Below, piece after piece: positions 26,913 through 36,132 of a stretch of 50,195 nucleotides of DNA (its first letter is position 1; every line of letters starts with the position of its first letter). Made by a program: the position numbers and the translations under genes. Source of the stretch: Candidatus Magasanikiibacteriota bacterium (GTDB taxonomy: Bacteria; Patescibacteriota; Patescibacteriia; Magasanikbacterales; GWA2-37-8); contig SICD01000003.1 of the NCBI GenBank assembly GCA_009694865.1, forward strand, positions 1 through 50,195, read 5' to 3'. Under the pieces are notes generated by a model. The model worked only from the letters and a program-made list of their open reading frames with translations, made no database searches and was not told the origin of the DNA.

Positions 26913-27208
26913 AATTGAAGTTGTTTTTCTATCCTCTCCATCTCCCCCTCTACCACCACCCCATCATAATCCCCCGAATGCGCCGTCACCCCCGCGTACA
27001 CCGGCGCCCGCTGGTCTAAATGCAAATTGAGAGAATAATTATCGCCTTTTTCTTCCACATACAAATGAAACCGCGGAAACAAATCGCGATCGAGCCGGCG
27101 GACAAAACTTTTTTCATGAGTTCGGCGATCCATGTGCAAGGCATAACCCAAGCGACGAATGGAACGGTCAGGGTCAGGCAGAGCCGATTGTAGAACAACT
27201 AATTGCAC
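26903..27208 (-). CDS. Hypothetical protein
   Basis: 101-aa ORF MQLVVLQSALPDPDRSIRRLGYALHMDRR... Confidence 0.6.
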   Translation of the reverse strand: MQLVVLQSALPDPDRSIRRLGYALHMDRRTHEKSFVRRLDRDLFPRFHLYVEEKGDNYSLNLHLDQRAPVYAGVTAHSGDYDGVVVEGEMERIEKQLQLSS

Positions 27209-27279
27209 AAAAATAAAGGTAGTAATAAATTTTTAAAAAAGAAAAGCCACCATGATGGTGGTTCTATTTTGTTGTTACC

Positions 27280-27510
27280 TTACTCACTGTCCAACAGCGT
27301 TTTAAACTCCTCCTTGCTTATTTGGGCTTGGCGAAGAATACTAAACAAAGTACCGAGCGGCAACGATTTATTGTGGACGGCAATGGTTATTTTTCGTCCA
27401 TCACTGTGTGCTAAACGTACATGACTGCCGGTTTGCCGCGTCACTACAAAACCACAGCGTTCCAATATTTTTATTAGCTCTTTGCCAAAAACTTGTGAAA
27501 AACCACCCAT
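27280..27510 (-). CDS. hicA: HicA-family toxin (mRNA interferase)
   Basis: GKELIKILERCGFVVTRQTGSHVRLAHSDGRKITIAVHNKSLPLGTLFSILRQAQIS. Confidence 0.9.
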   Translation of the reverse strand: MGGFSQVFGKELIKILERCGFVVTRQTGSHVRLAHSDGRKITIAVHNKSLPLGTLFSILRQAQISKEEFKTLLDSE

Positions 27511-27513
27511 ACA

Positions 27514-27774
27514 TTAAGAGGTTCCATAACTAACATGGACCGACGTTAACATAGTCCTGTCGTCAGATTCGCTCTCAACAGTTTCCCCTTCGGATACAAG
27601 AGACTTAACATGAAAAGTAATGAGTTTTTTGATATTCTCAAGTGCCTCTTCAATGGTCTCGCCCTCGTCCGCTAGCCCGAGTCCGGGGCACTGTACTGAA
27701 TAACATGGTTCGTTAGTCCCGCTTCTACTGTCCGGCATTACGATGACATTATAGCGCAAATCTTTTACTAACAT
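27514..27774 (-). CDS. hicB: HicB-family antitoxin
   Basis: YSVQCPGLGLADEGETIEEALENIKKLITFHV; adjacent to hicA. Confidence 0.88.
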   Translation of the reverse strand: MLVKDLRYNVIVMPDSRSGTNEPCYSVQCPGLGLADEGETIEEALENIKKLITFHVKSLVSEGETVESESDDRTMLTSVHVSYGTS

Positions 27775-27809
27775 AAAATAGGGTACAAAAAATTACATAC
27801 ATATAGCTT

Positions 27810-27838
27810 AGTATAATAAAAATAAAAAAAAATGTCAA
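27810..27838 (-). promoter_or_regulatory. hicBA promoter with homopolymeric spacer
   Basis: Minus strand TTGACA-TTTTTTTTTATTTTTAT-TATACT (17-nt spacer). Confidence 0.75.
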
Positions 27839-27966
27839 GGATGAATAAAACAGCAACTAAAAAATTAATTAATCGAGCCAGGTTGTCAAGTATTAAAAAA
27901 TGAAGTAAAATAAGAAGAACTAATCGAATCCGTGTAATCTTCACAAAATCCCTCTAAATCCGTGTT

Positions 27967-29394
27967 ATGAAACGTTTCGAACTCATCTTCACCTTTCTCC
28001 AACTCCCCATCGACTACCTCATGCTCCTCCTCGCTGGGGCCTCGGCCTACGCCCTCCGGTTTTCGCCATGGATTGTGGCGATTAGGCCAGTCTCTTTTGC
28101 GGCCAAGCTCTCGTGGGAGCGATATTGGCCCATTGTCGCATTAGTGGCGCTGGGCTGGCTGATTATTTTTGCTTTCTCTGGGTTATACAGTGCCAACCCC
28201 AACCGCAAACTCGCCCGAGATTTGACGCGCGTGGTGATGGCCTGCTGTACCGGTTTTTCCGCCATTACCATTTACGTGTTCTTCACCTTAGGCAAATTTG
28301 ACTCACGCTTTTTAGTGTTAGCCGGTTGGGGGCTCGCCATTATATTCGTCGCCCTGGGGAGAATGCTTTTGCACGGGTGCAAGGCGCTCCTTTACCGGGC
28401 GGGAGTCGGCCTCCGCCGCACCGTCATCATCGGCGGTGGCTCAATCGCCAACACCATCCAAAATACTTTTGCCTCACAGCGTCGATTAGGTTTTAACGTG
28501 GTAGAAACCTTCCCCCGCTTTTCCCGCACCAACGCGTCGGCCATGTTAAAATTAAAACCGGATGAAATAATTTTTACCGATCCCAAAGGCAACGAAACCG
28601 AAACCCTGGCCGCCATTGATTGGGCCAATATCCACCACATCACCTTTAAATACTCCGCCGATTTATTCGCCACCGTGTCGAGCAACATGATGGTCTCCAC
28701 CGTCGCGGGCATCCCCATTATCGAACTGCGCCGCACCCGCCTCACCGGCTGGGGTCGCATCACCAAACGCCTGTTCGACATCATCGGTGGACTGATACTT
28801 TTTACCATCTCCACTCCCCTATATTTAATTACCATCCTGATTATTTATATTGAAACCGGCCGCCCGGCCATTTACAAAAATGAACGCGTAGGGCAATACG
28901 GACACAAATTTTTCACTTTCAAATTTAGAACCATGTATCAAAAATTTTCCACCGGGCCACAATTTGGTCGCAGTGGCCAAGCGGCTTTAAAAACCGAAGC
29001 CAAACTCATTAAAACCCAAAACAGCAAATCCGGGCCAATTTATAAAATTAAAGATGACCCCAGAATCACTCCCGTAGGCCGCTGGCTCCGCAAATGGAGT
29101 TTGGACGAACTCCCACAGTTTTGGAATGTAATAAAAGGTGACATGAGCCTAGTTGGCCCCCGCCCCCATCAGCCGCGCGAAGTAGCCGGATACGAAAACG
29201 AGCACCAAGTTGTTTTTACCATCAAGCCAGGGCTAACCGGCCTCCCCCAAATTTCCGGCCGCAGTAATCTCACCTTTGAAGAAGAAATAAAGCTGGACGC
29301 GTTTTATATTGAAAATTGGAACGTGTATCTAGATTTCATAATTCTGGTTAAGACACCGTTTGTGGTCTTAAGAAAAACTGGCAGCATTGTGTGA
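27967..29394 (+). CDS. Polyprenyl glycosylphosphotransferase / sugar transferase (WbaP/WcaJ type)
   Basis: [76 protein letters not shown]. Confidence 0.93.
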   Translation: MKRFELIFTFLQLPIDYLMLLLAGASAYALRFSPWIVAIRPVSFAAKLSWERYWPIVALVALGWLIIFAFSGLYSANPNRKLARDLTRVVMACCTGFSAITIYVFFTLGKFDSRFLVLAGWGLAIIFVALGRMLLHGCKALLYRAGVGLRRTVIIGGGSIANTIQNTFASQRRLGFNVVETFPRFSRTNASAMLKLKPDEIIFTDPKGNETETLAAIDWANIHHITFKYSADLFATVSSNMMVSTVAGIPIIELRRTRLTGWGRITKRLFDIIGGLILFTISTPLYLITILIIYIETGRPAIYKNERVGQYGHKFFTFKFRTMYQKFSTGPQFGRSGQAALKTEAKLIKTQNSKSGPIYKIKDDPRITPVGRWLRKWSLDELPQFWNVIKGDMSLVGPRPHQPREVAGYENEHQVVFTIKPGLTGLPQISGRSNLTFEEEIKLDAFYIENWNVYLDFIILVKTPFVVLRKTGSIV

Positions 29395-29854
29395 CACGAC
29401 AACACGACAACACATCAACACGCGAAAAATTGAAAAGGAGTATGACTAAATTTCAGGATGAGCTAAAGAAAAAGATGCACCAGTACGTCAAATTGGTTTA
29501 TCACTGCACCAAAACTTTCCCCCGCGACGAGCTTTACGGTGTTACCAGCCAATTCCGACGCGCGACTCTATCGGTTATACTCAATTACATTGAAGGCTAC
29601 GCGCGTTTTAAATTGGGAACAAAATTGCAATTTTACGAAACGTCATACGGGTCGTTAAAGGAATCAAAATATTTGGTATATTTCAGTTGGACAGAAAAAT
29701 ATATTACCGAACTAAACTATAAAGAACTTGTATCGCTCGCGGACGAAATCGGTAGAATGTTATGGTCAGAAATAGAATTATTGCAAAATCAAAAATAATA
29801 TTGTCACAATACTCACGTGTTGCAGTGTTGATGTGTTAAAGTGTTGAAGTGATA
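29392..29854. mobile_element. Candidate small mobile element: four-helix-bundle gene flanked by ~30-bp imperfect terminal inverted repeats
   Basis: TGACACGACAACACGACAACACATCAACAC vs GTGTTGATGTGTTAAAGTGTTGAAGTGATA; 23/30 complementary with a 13-bp perfect core. Confidence 0.5.
29442..29798 (+). CDS. Four-helix-bundle protein (23S rRNA-IVP/S23 family)
   Basis: MTKFQDELKKKMHQYVKLVYHCTKTFPRDELYGVTSQFRRATLSVILNYIEGYARF...YGSLKESKYLVYFS. Confidence 0.87.
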   Translation: MTKFQDELKKKMHQYVKLVYHCTKTFPRDELYGVTSQFRRATLSVILNYIEGYARFKLGTKLQFYETSYGSLKESKYLVYFSWTEKYITELNYKELVSLADEIGRMLWSEIELLQNQK

Positions 29855-30975
29855 TGCGATTAGCATTAGTACACGACTACCTCGCCCAAGACGGTGGCGC
29901 CGAACGCGTCCTTAAAGCCATTCACGAACTGTGGCCCGAAGCCCCAATTTTTTTATTATTTCACGATCGCCATAAAATGCCCCACTTCGTCGCGGCCGAC
30001 ATTCGCGAATCATTTCTGGCTAAACTACCGGGCGGGCGAAGCCACTATCAATGGTTCTTACCGTGGATGCCACTCGCGACCGAGCGCCTCAACCTGAGTG
30101 ATTTTGATGTGGTGCTTTCCGCCTCCAGCCTATTTGCCAAAGGTGTTATTACCCACCCTGGGACTCTCCATATTTCGTATTGCCATACCCCGCCGCGCTT
30201 TTTGTGGGGCGGAACGCACGAATACGTGGATGAGCTTAACTATGGCCGTTTAGTAAAAACTTTTTTGCCTCCCATTATTCACCGTCTGCGGCTCTGGGAT
30301 AAAATGAGCGCGGATCGTGTTGATCATTTTATTGCCAATTCTAAAACCGTCCAAAGCCGCATTGCCAAATACTACCGGCGCGACAGCCACCTCTTGTACC
30401 CGCCCACGGACACTGCTAGTTTTACTCCCAGTTTAGATATTGGTAACTATTTTGTCGCCGGTGGCCGGCTCGTGCCCTACAAACGCCTGGACCTGGTGGT
30501 GCGGGCATTTAATCGTTTGGGTCACCCCTTAAAAATTTTTGGCACCGGCCAGGAGCTAGATCAATTGCGCGCTATGGCCAAACCCCATATTGAATTTTTG
30601 GGTAGGATTACCGACGAAGATAAAGCTAAACTACTGGCCGGAGCCATGGCGTTTATCCACCCCCAACTGGAGGATTTTGGCATTACCCCCATTGAAAGTA
30701 TGGCCGCCGGCCGACCCGTTATTGCTTATGGCGAAGGCGGCGCTACCGAAACCGTCATTCCGGGAGAGACCGGCGTGCTCTTTCCCAAACAGTCGTGGGA
30801 ATCACTTTTAGACGCCGTAGTGCATTTTGAAGAAACCGCCTGGGACCAGAATAAAATCCGCGCCCACGCGGAAAAATTTGATGTGACTCATTTTAAAAAC
30901 CGCCTCGGGCAATTCGTGAACGACCGATACGAAGAATTTAAAACCGGCCTTCGTCAGCCGGCGTTGATACGATAA
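29854..30975 (+). CDS. Glycosyltransferase family 4 (GT-B)
   Basis: MRLALVHDYLAQDGGAERVLKAIHELWP..., AFIHPQLEDFGITPIESMAAGRPVIAYGEGGATETVIPGETGVLF. Confidence 0.92.
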   Translation: MRLALVHDYLAQDGGAERVLKAIHELWPEAPIFLLFHDRHKMPHFVAADIRESFLAKLPGGRSHYQWFLPWMPLATERLNLSDFDVVLSASSLFAKGVITHPGTLHISYCHTPPRFLWGGTHEYVDELNYGRLVKTFLPPIIHRLRLWDKMSADRVDHFIANSKTVQSRIAKYYRRDSHLLYPPTDTASFTPSLDIGNYFVAGGRLVPYKRLDLVVRAFNRLGHPLKIFGTGQELDQLRAMAKPHIEFLGRITDEDKAKLLAGAMAFIHPQLEDFGITPIESMAAGRPVIAYGEGGATETVIPGETGVLFPKQSWESLLDAVVHFEETAWDQNKIRAHAEKFDVTHFKNRLGQFVNDRYEEFKTGLRQPALIR

Positions 30976-32235
30976 TCACCCCCACCCCAAAATCTTTCCA
31001 AAAAAAGTAACTACGACGGCGAACAAAATAAGTACCGCGGCCACGCGCACCACCACGCTCATCCAGCCCTTTACCACATGCTTTTCTCCCATAATTTGTG
31101 GACTCTCGGAAAAAGTAATTAAAAAATAAAAAATCACCGGCAACATAGCGCCGTTTAAATAATCGGCGTACAAGGTAAGTTTAAACAGGTTAACTTGAGG
31201 GAATAACGCGGCGCCGAGCGCAAATACCAGCTGTAGAATAAAAAAAATGTAAAACGGCCGGCCTTTTTTAAAACTGGCGTTTAATGTCCGTTCATAGCCA
31301 AACAACTCGGTAAACACGTAGGCCGTGGCCAAAGGCACAATGGTAAGGCCAAGGAGCGACGCGCCAAACAGGCCGCTGGCAAACAAGGTGCCGGCAAACG
31401 GGCCAGCCAAGGGACGAATTGCCAAAGCGGCATCATACCCGCTCGTCACTGTGAGCCGGTTAACAAACAGGGTGGCGGTAACCGACAACGCGATCATCCA
31501 GGAAAAAAAATTAGTGAGTATTGCTCCGCCCACAATTTCCACGCGCTCCTCTGGCAACTGGGTGGCATGCAGGCCTTTGTCCACAATAAAACTGCTTACA
31601 AAAAATTGGCCCCAGGCGGTAATGGTGGTACCCAGAACCGCGATAAGCGAAAACCAGTAACTAATATCCCACACATTTATCTTGCGCGGGAACACAAAAC
31701 TTTCCCGCACCGCCTCGCCCCAGTTGGGGTGCACCAAAAACGCGGAAACAACGTAGGTGAGATAAAACAAAATCATTACTAAAAAAATCCGTTGCAAACG
31801 ACGAAAATTAAATTTAATAATTGCCGCCATTAAAACAAGGCACGTTGCCACCAACCCCCATTGCCAAGGGATATTAAAAATCTGAAGAGCGGCTTTAAGA
31901 CCGCTCATGTTTTGCAAGACCACGCCTTGGTTCACAATTAAATAAAAACCAAATACCGCCACCGCTACTTTAACGCCATAACGCTCGCGAATAAGCCCGC
32001 CTAACCCCTTGCCCGTAACAATGGAAATGCGCGCGCCAATTTCTTGCGTAACTGCCAAAAGAAGCGTGGTAGGCACAATTAAATACTGCGAAGCCATACC
32101 ATACATAGCCGCCGCCACGGTATAGGTAGCCACCCCGCCTGCGTCATTATCGGCCACGGCCGTAATAAGGCCCGGACCAATAACCGCCGCCATGGCAATA
32201 AGACGCGGCCAATGGTGTTTGAGTTTGTTTGACAT
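30976..32235 (-). CDS. Nramp-family divalent metal transporter with non-canonical TM1/TM6 motifs
   Basis: GPGLITAVADNDAGGVATYTVAAAMYGM, EIGARISIVTGKGLGGLIRERYG; 419 aa, about 11 TM. Confidence 0.88.
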   Translation of the reverse strand: MSNKLKHHWPRLIAMAAVIGPGLITAVADNDAGGVATYTVAAAMYGMASQYLIVPTTLLLAVTQEIGARISIVTGKGLGGLIRERYGVKVAVAVFGFYLIVNQGVVLQNMSGLKAALQIFNIPWQWGLVATCLVLMAAIIKFNFRRLQRIFLVMILFYLTYVVSAFLVHPNWGEAVRESFVFPRKINVWDISYWFSLIAVLGTTITAWGQFFVSSFIVDKGLHATQLPEERVEIVGGAILTNFFSWMIALSVTATLFVNRLTVTSGYDAALAIRPLAGPFAGTLFASGLFGASLLGLTIVPLATAYVFTELFGYERTLNASFKKGRPFYIFFILQLVFALGAALFPQVNLFKLTLYADYLNGAMLPVIFYFLITFSESPQIMGEKHVVKGWMSVVVRVAAVLILFAVVVTFFGKILGWG

Positions 32236-32324
32236 AGTAATATACTATACACGAAACACATAGAATGACACACAAATCGCGCGTCATTGTGTAAGTATCG
32301 TGTATCATTATACGCGTATCGTGT

Positions 32325-33536
32325 TTACGCGTTCGGAACAAGATGTCGCATCACATCATCAATCGTTACCACTCCCACGAACTTGTGGTCTTTATCGAGT
32401 ACGGCCGCCGTATAAAGATCATATTTGGTCATTATCTTGATAACCTTGTTAATAGGATCATCAATTTTTAAAACCGTGTGGCGGGGCAAACGCTTCATAA
32501 TAGTTCTTAAGGCTTCTCCGGAACTCGCCAAAAGCAACCGACGCAATGATACTGACCCCTTAAACAGACCTTCCACGTCGGTAATGTACACATGAACCAA
32601 GGAACGAAGCCGTGGCGAGAGACGACGAACTTCATCAATGGTCTGCAGGACCGTCCACTCGGGCCGCGCGGCTACGTGCTCGGTAGTCATAAGGCCGCCC
32701 GCGCTATCTTCGGGGTAACTAATAAGTTTTTTAACCTTGGTGAGCTTACTACCCTGCAAATACGACAAAAATTCCTTGGCTTCCTCGCGGGGTAACATTT
32801 TTAAAAGATCAACCGTCTCATCCACCGACATTTGTTCCACAATTTTGGCGGCACGCTCCGGACCCAAATAATGGATAAGCGTCTTTTGAATATGCGGATC
32901 CATTTCCTCCAGCACGTGAGCGGCGGCTTTGGCATCTAAACTCCGCACCAGTCGGCTCCCCTGCTTTAAACTCAAATCTTCCACAATATTAGCCAGGTCG
33001 GCCGGGTGAATTTTAACCAAATCTTTTAAAATAGTATCCAATTTTAAAACCCCCTTAACCAATTGCGCGTTACGCCAATCAATCAAATTCACTTTCCACA
33101 AATCAAAAATATCCAGCCTGCCCATCCCAAGACGGCGTAAAATGCCTTTAAAACTCACGTCAATTCCTAAAACACACAACTCGTTCTCAAACGACCCTAA
33201 GCGCAAATCATTCACCCGCACCACCCGCGCGCCCTCAACGTCCACAATTTGTTCATCTAAAATATCACGGCTAAGCCACACATCACCCTCGCTGGCAATG
33301 CCTTCCGGGATGGTTTTAAACAAATGTTTTAAAGTAATTTCTTCGCGGCTGACGTTAGCTACATACGCGTAGGAAATAAAAAAACGGCGGCGCGTTCGCC
33401 GTTCCTCCATCAATAAAAATAACAGAGGCGGATATTCCCCCGAAACCGGCGCGACCACAACGTCAATAAGCCGCCCGACTTTCGTATCAGAACTATCGCG
33501 AATAGGACGTTTTAATAACTCGCTTAAATAGAGCAT
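32325..33536 (-). CDS. PRC-barrel / MgtE_N / CBS-domain protein without the MgtE channel domain
   Basis: MDPHIQKTLIHYLGPERAAKIVEQMSVDETVDLLKMLPREEAKEFLSYL, YPEDSAGGLMTTEHVAARPEWTVLQTIDEVRR, CBS repeats; ends after CBS. Confidence 0.85.
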   Translation of the reverse strand: MLYLSELLKRPIRDSSDTKVGRLIDVVVAPVSGEYPPLLFLLMEERRTRRRFFISYAYVANVSREEITLKHLFKTIPEGIASEGDVWLSRDILDEQIVDVEGARVVRVNDLRLGSFENELCVLGIDVSFKGILRRLGMGRLDIFDLWKVNLIDWRNAQLVKGVLKLDTILKDLVKIHPADLANIVEDLSLKQGSRLVRSLDAKAAAHVLEEMDPHIQKTLIHYLGPERAAKIVEQMSVDETVDLLKMLPREEAKEFLSYLQGSKLTKVKKLISYPEDSAGGLMTTEHVAARPEWTVLQTIDEVRRLSPRLRSLVHVYITDVEGLFKGSVSLRRLLLASSGEALRTIMKRLPRHTVLKIDDPINKVIKIMTKYDLYTAAVLDKDHKFVGVVTIDDVMRHLVPNA

Positions 33537-33668
33537 ACTTAGTGTATCAACAAATTACCCCTATAATAATACTCTGCAAAAAAATAAAACGCAAGACTGA
33601 TATTTTGTAAAATCCCAAAAATAGTGTATAATAAACACGTTTTATCCCTTGCTTCTAAGTCACTTTTC

Positions 33669-36101
33669 ATGCCTCGCGAAAAATCTTACCGCCAACTGCG
33701 CCGTTGCGGCACTTGCCAAAAAGCTGGCCACAACAAAGCTACTTGCCCAGAATCTGGACGAGCCTGTCCAGAGGCGCTTATAACAACACCGGCCCACCCT
33801 CGCCTCCTCATCCCAGCGCCACCGTTGAAATTTTTTGTGCATCACGTTAGCCACCCACCCGTCGCCTCTCCGCATATTATTGATACCAGAAATAGCGAAA
33901 CGAGTGTATGGAAAAACGTGAAAGCCTCGGCCCCCGAAGCTTCCAAAAAACCACTGTACCATTTTTATCACGAACTTAAACAGACTGAGAGTATCGCTGA
34001 TTACGAAACGCCAATTCCCAATTCAAAAAAAACCAGCGACAAAAAACCATCCCGCTTCACAACGCTCCAAACTAAATGGGGCGGGGTGGGCGATCGTTTA
34101 AAAGAAAAAATAAAAACCCGTTTCTCGAAACAACCGGTATTGTTTTCAAACATAAACCTACGCTGGGCAGTGCCAGTAATAGTGCTGGTTATAATAATGC
34201 CCCGCGCGGCCTGGGGCTATTTTACCAGTCTTAAAAATGACACCGAAATAATCGCCAAACACAGCCAAGCCGGTTTTATGGCACTCCAAGAATCAACCAA
34301 CGCCCTCAAACGGGCAAATTTTGAGGAGGCGGAAACTACCACGGCCGCGGCGCTCCAAAAATTTAACGAAGCCACCACCTTACTCTCCCAAAAACATCAG
34401 TGGCTCAAAACCATCGCCTCAACTTTGCCGTTTGTTGGTGAAAAAATAACAGGTCGAGAAAAATTAGTAATCGCGGGGCAAAAAATCGCGCTCGGAAACA
34501 GCTACTTACTAGATAGCCTTTCAAACGACACCACTCTCGCCTCTTCCACCATAATTAATCGCTTGAATAAAATTTTAGCCGCGGTTGACTATGCTCTTCC
34601 TAACTACCAAATGGCCCTCGAACAACTGGAGGCTGCCGATCCAAAAATCATTCCGGTGGAATACCAGACGACCTTTCAAGATATAAAAAAAATATTTGGC
34701 GCGGCGGTGCACGATGTAACGGTGTTAAGCGCTCTCAAGACCCCGCTCCGGGAATTATTGGGGGGCAATGGCCGCCGCCGCTTCCTAATTATTTTTCAAA
34801 ATCAGCATGAACTCCGCGCTACTGGTGGATTTATGGGGAGCTACGCTATTATGGAAGTAAAAAACGGACAAATTAACAGTTTCAACGTGCCGCCCGGCGG
34901 CAGTTATGATGTGCAAGGACAACTCGATACTTACCTTATTCCACCCACCCCGCTCCTCTTAAATAATAAGCGCTGGGAATTTCAAGACGCCAATTGGTTT
35001 CCCGACTTCCCCACCAGCGCCGAAAAAATACTCTGGTTTTATCGTCATAGCCGAGGAATAAGTGTGGATGGAGTAATTGCTGTAAACAGTAGCGTGCTTG
35101 AGAGAATACTCGGCGTATTTGGGCCTCTGGTCGACCATAATAGAGGCGTAACTCTGCAGGCCAAGAACTCGTTGGCCATCTTAGAAAAGATCATCGAAAC
35201 CGGCCCGGAGAAAAAAGCTAACAAACCAAAACAGATCCTCACCGACCTCGCGCCTAATCTCCTGGCCACTACTTTAAACGCTACCGGCGCGTCGCTTTTC
35301 CACTTGTTAGAAGAATGCGCCGCGGCTTTGGAGCAGAAAGAAATTCAAATATACAGCGTTGACAACGTCACCGAAGATTCAATTGCCGCCCTCGGCTGGG
35401 CCGGCGCTATTTTGCCTACCCAAGGCAACCAAGATTATCTCCTAGCAATTAATACCAACATCCAAGGAGAGAAATCAGACCGTGACATGAAACAAACTAT
35501 TAGCCACCAGTCGCTCATTCAACCCAACGGTGAAATTATAAATACGGTCACCATTACCCGCGAACACACCGGCGCTTTTGGCGAAAAACTGTACGGCACA
35601 ACCAACATTGATTACTTGCGTCTTTATGTGCCCACGGATTCCACCCTGCTTTCGGTGGGAGGATTCAGCTGGCCGGACGATGGGCTATTTCGCGCGCCTG
35701 ACCCCTGGACGCGCCCCGACTCCGATTTAATTAAAAATGAAATTGAAGTGGGAATTGATCCGCGCTCGGGCACGCGTATTACGAAAGAATTTGGCAAATA
35801 TGCTTTTGGCAATTGGATGATTACAGAACCAGGAAAAACCAGCCGTCTAGAATTTGTTTATCGTTTGCCATTTAAAGCCTTCTCCGACACAAAAACCAGC
35901 GCTTTACAACTCGTCGCGCAACGACAATCTGGCTCCGAAACATCATTTGAAAGTCAAATTATTTTTCCCGATGGCTGGGAACCAGTCTGGCAGGATGGCT
36001 CAAATTTGGTTCCTGCCTGGAACGGCGCCCATATTCCCAACCAGCCTCTAAAGCGGGACACCGTGTGGAGCTTGCTTATGAAAAAGAAATTCCTGCCATA
36101 A
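33669..36101 (+). CDS. DUF4012-domain protein with an N-terminal CCHC zinc-knuckle-like motif
   Basis: CGTCQKAGHNKATC near the N-terminus; TM; FLIIFQNQHELRATGGFMGSYAIMEVKNGQI...DANWFPDFPTSAEKILWFY. Confidence 0.85.
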   Translation: MPREKSYRQLRRCGTCQKAGHNKATCPESGRACPEALITTPAHPRLLIPAPPLKFFVHHVSHPPVASPHIIDTRNSETSVWKNVKASAPEASKKPLYHFYHELKQTESIADYETPIPNSKKTSDKKPSRFTTLQTKWGGVGDRLKEKIKTRFSKQPVLFSNINLRWAVPVIVLVIIMPRAAWGYFTSLKNDTEIIAKHSQAGFMALQESTNALKRANFEEAETTTAAALQKFNEATTLLSQKHQWLKTIASTLPFVGEKITGREKLVIAGQKIALGNSYLLDSLSNDTTLASSTIINRLNKILAAVDYALPNYQMALEQLEAADPKIIPVEYQTTFQDIKKIFGAAVHDVTVLSALKTPLRELLGGNGRRRFLIIFQNQHELRATGGFMGSYAIMEVKNGQINSFNVPPGGSYDVQGQLDTYLIPPTPLLLNNKRWEFQDANWFPDFPTSAEKILWFYRHSRGISVDGVIAVNSSVLERILGVFGPLVDHNRGVTLQAKNSLAILEKIIETGPEKKANKPKQILTDLAPNLLATTLNATGASLFHLLEECAAALEQKEIQIYSVDNVTEDSIAALGWAGAILPTQGNQDYLLAINTNIQGEKSDRDMKQTISHQSLIQPNGEIINTVTITREHTGAFGEKLYGTTNIDYLRLYVPTDSTLLSVGGFSWPDDGLFRAPDPWTRPDSDLIKNEIEVGIDPRSGTRITKEFGKYAFGNWMITEPGKTSRLEFVYRLPFKAFSDTKTSALQLVAQRQSGSETSFESQIIFPDGWEPVWQDGSNLVPAWNGAHIPNQPLKRDTVWSLLMKKKFLP

Positions 36102-36132
36102 ATTACTTACTATTTATCCTAAACAAATTAGT

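Noticed and set aside
29392-29854. Diversity-generating retroelement (Avd-like four-helix protein)
   Set aside because: No reverse transcriptase or template/variable repeat pair visible nearby; only the S23-type gene with inverted repeats.
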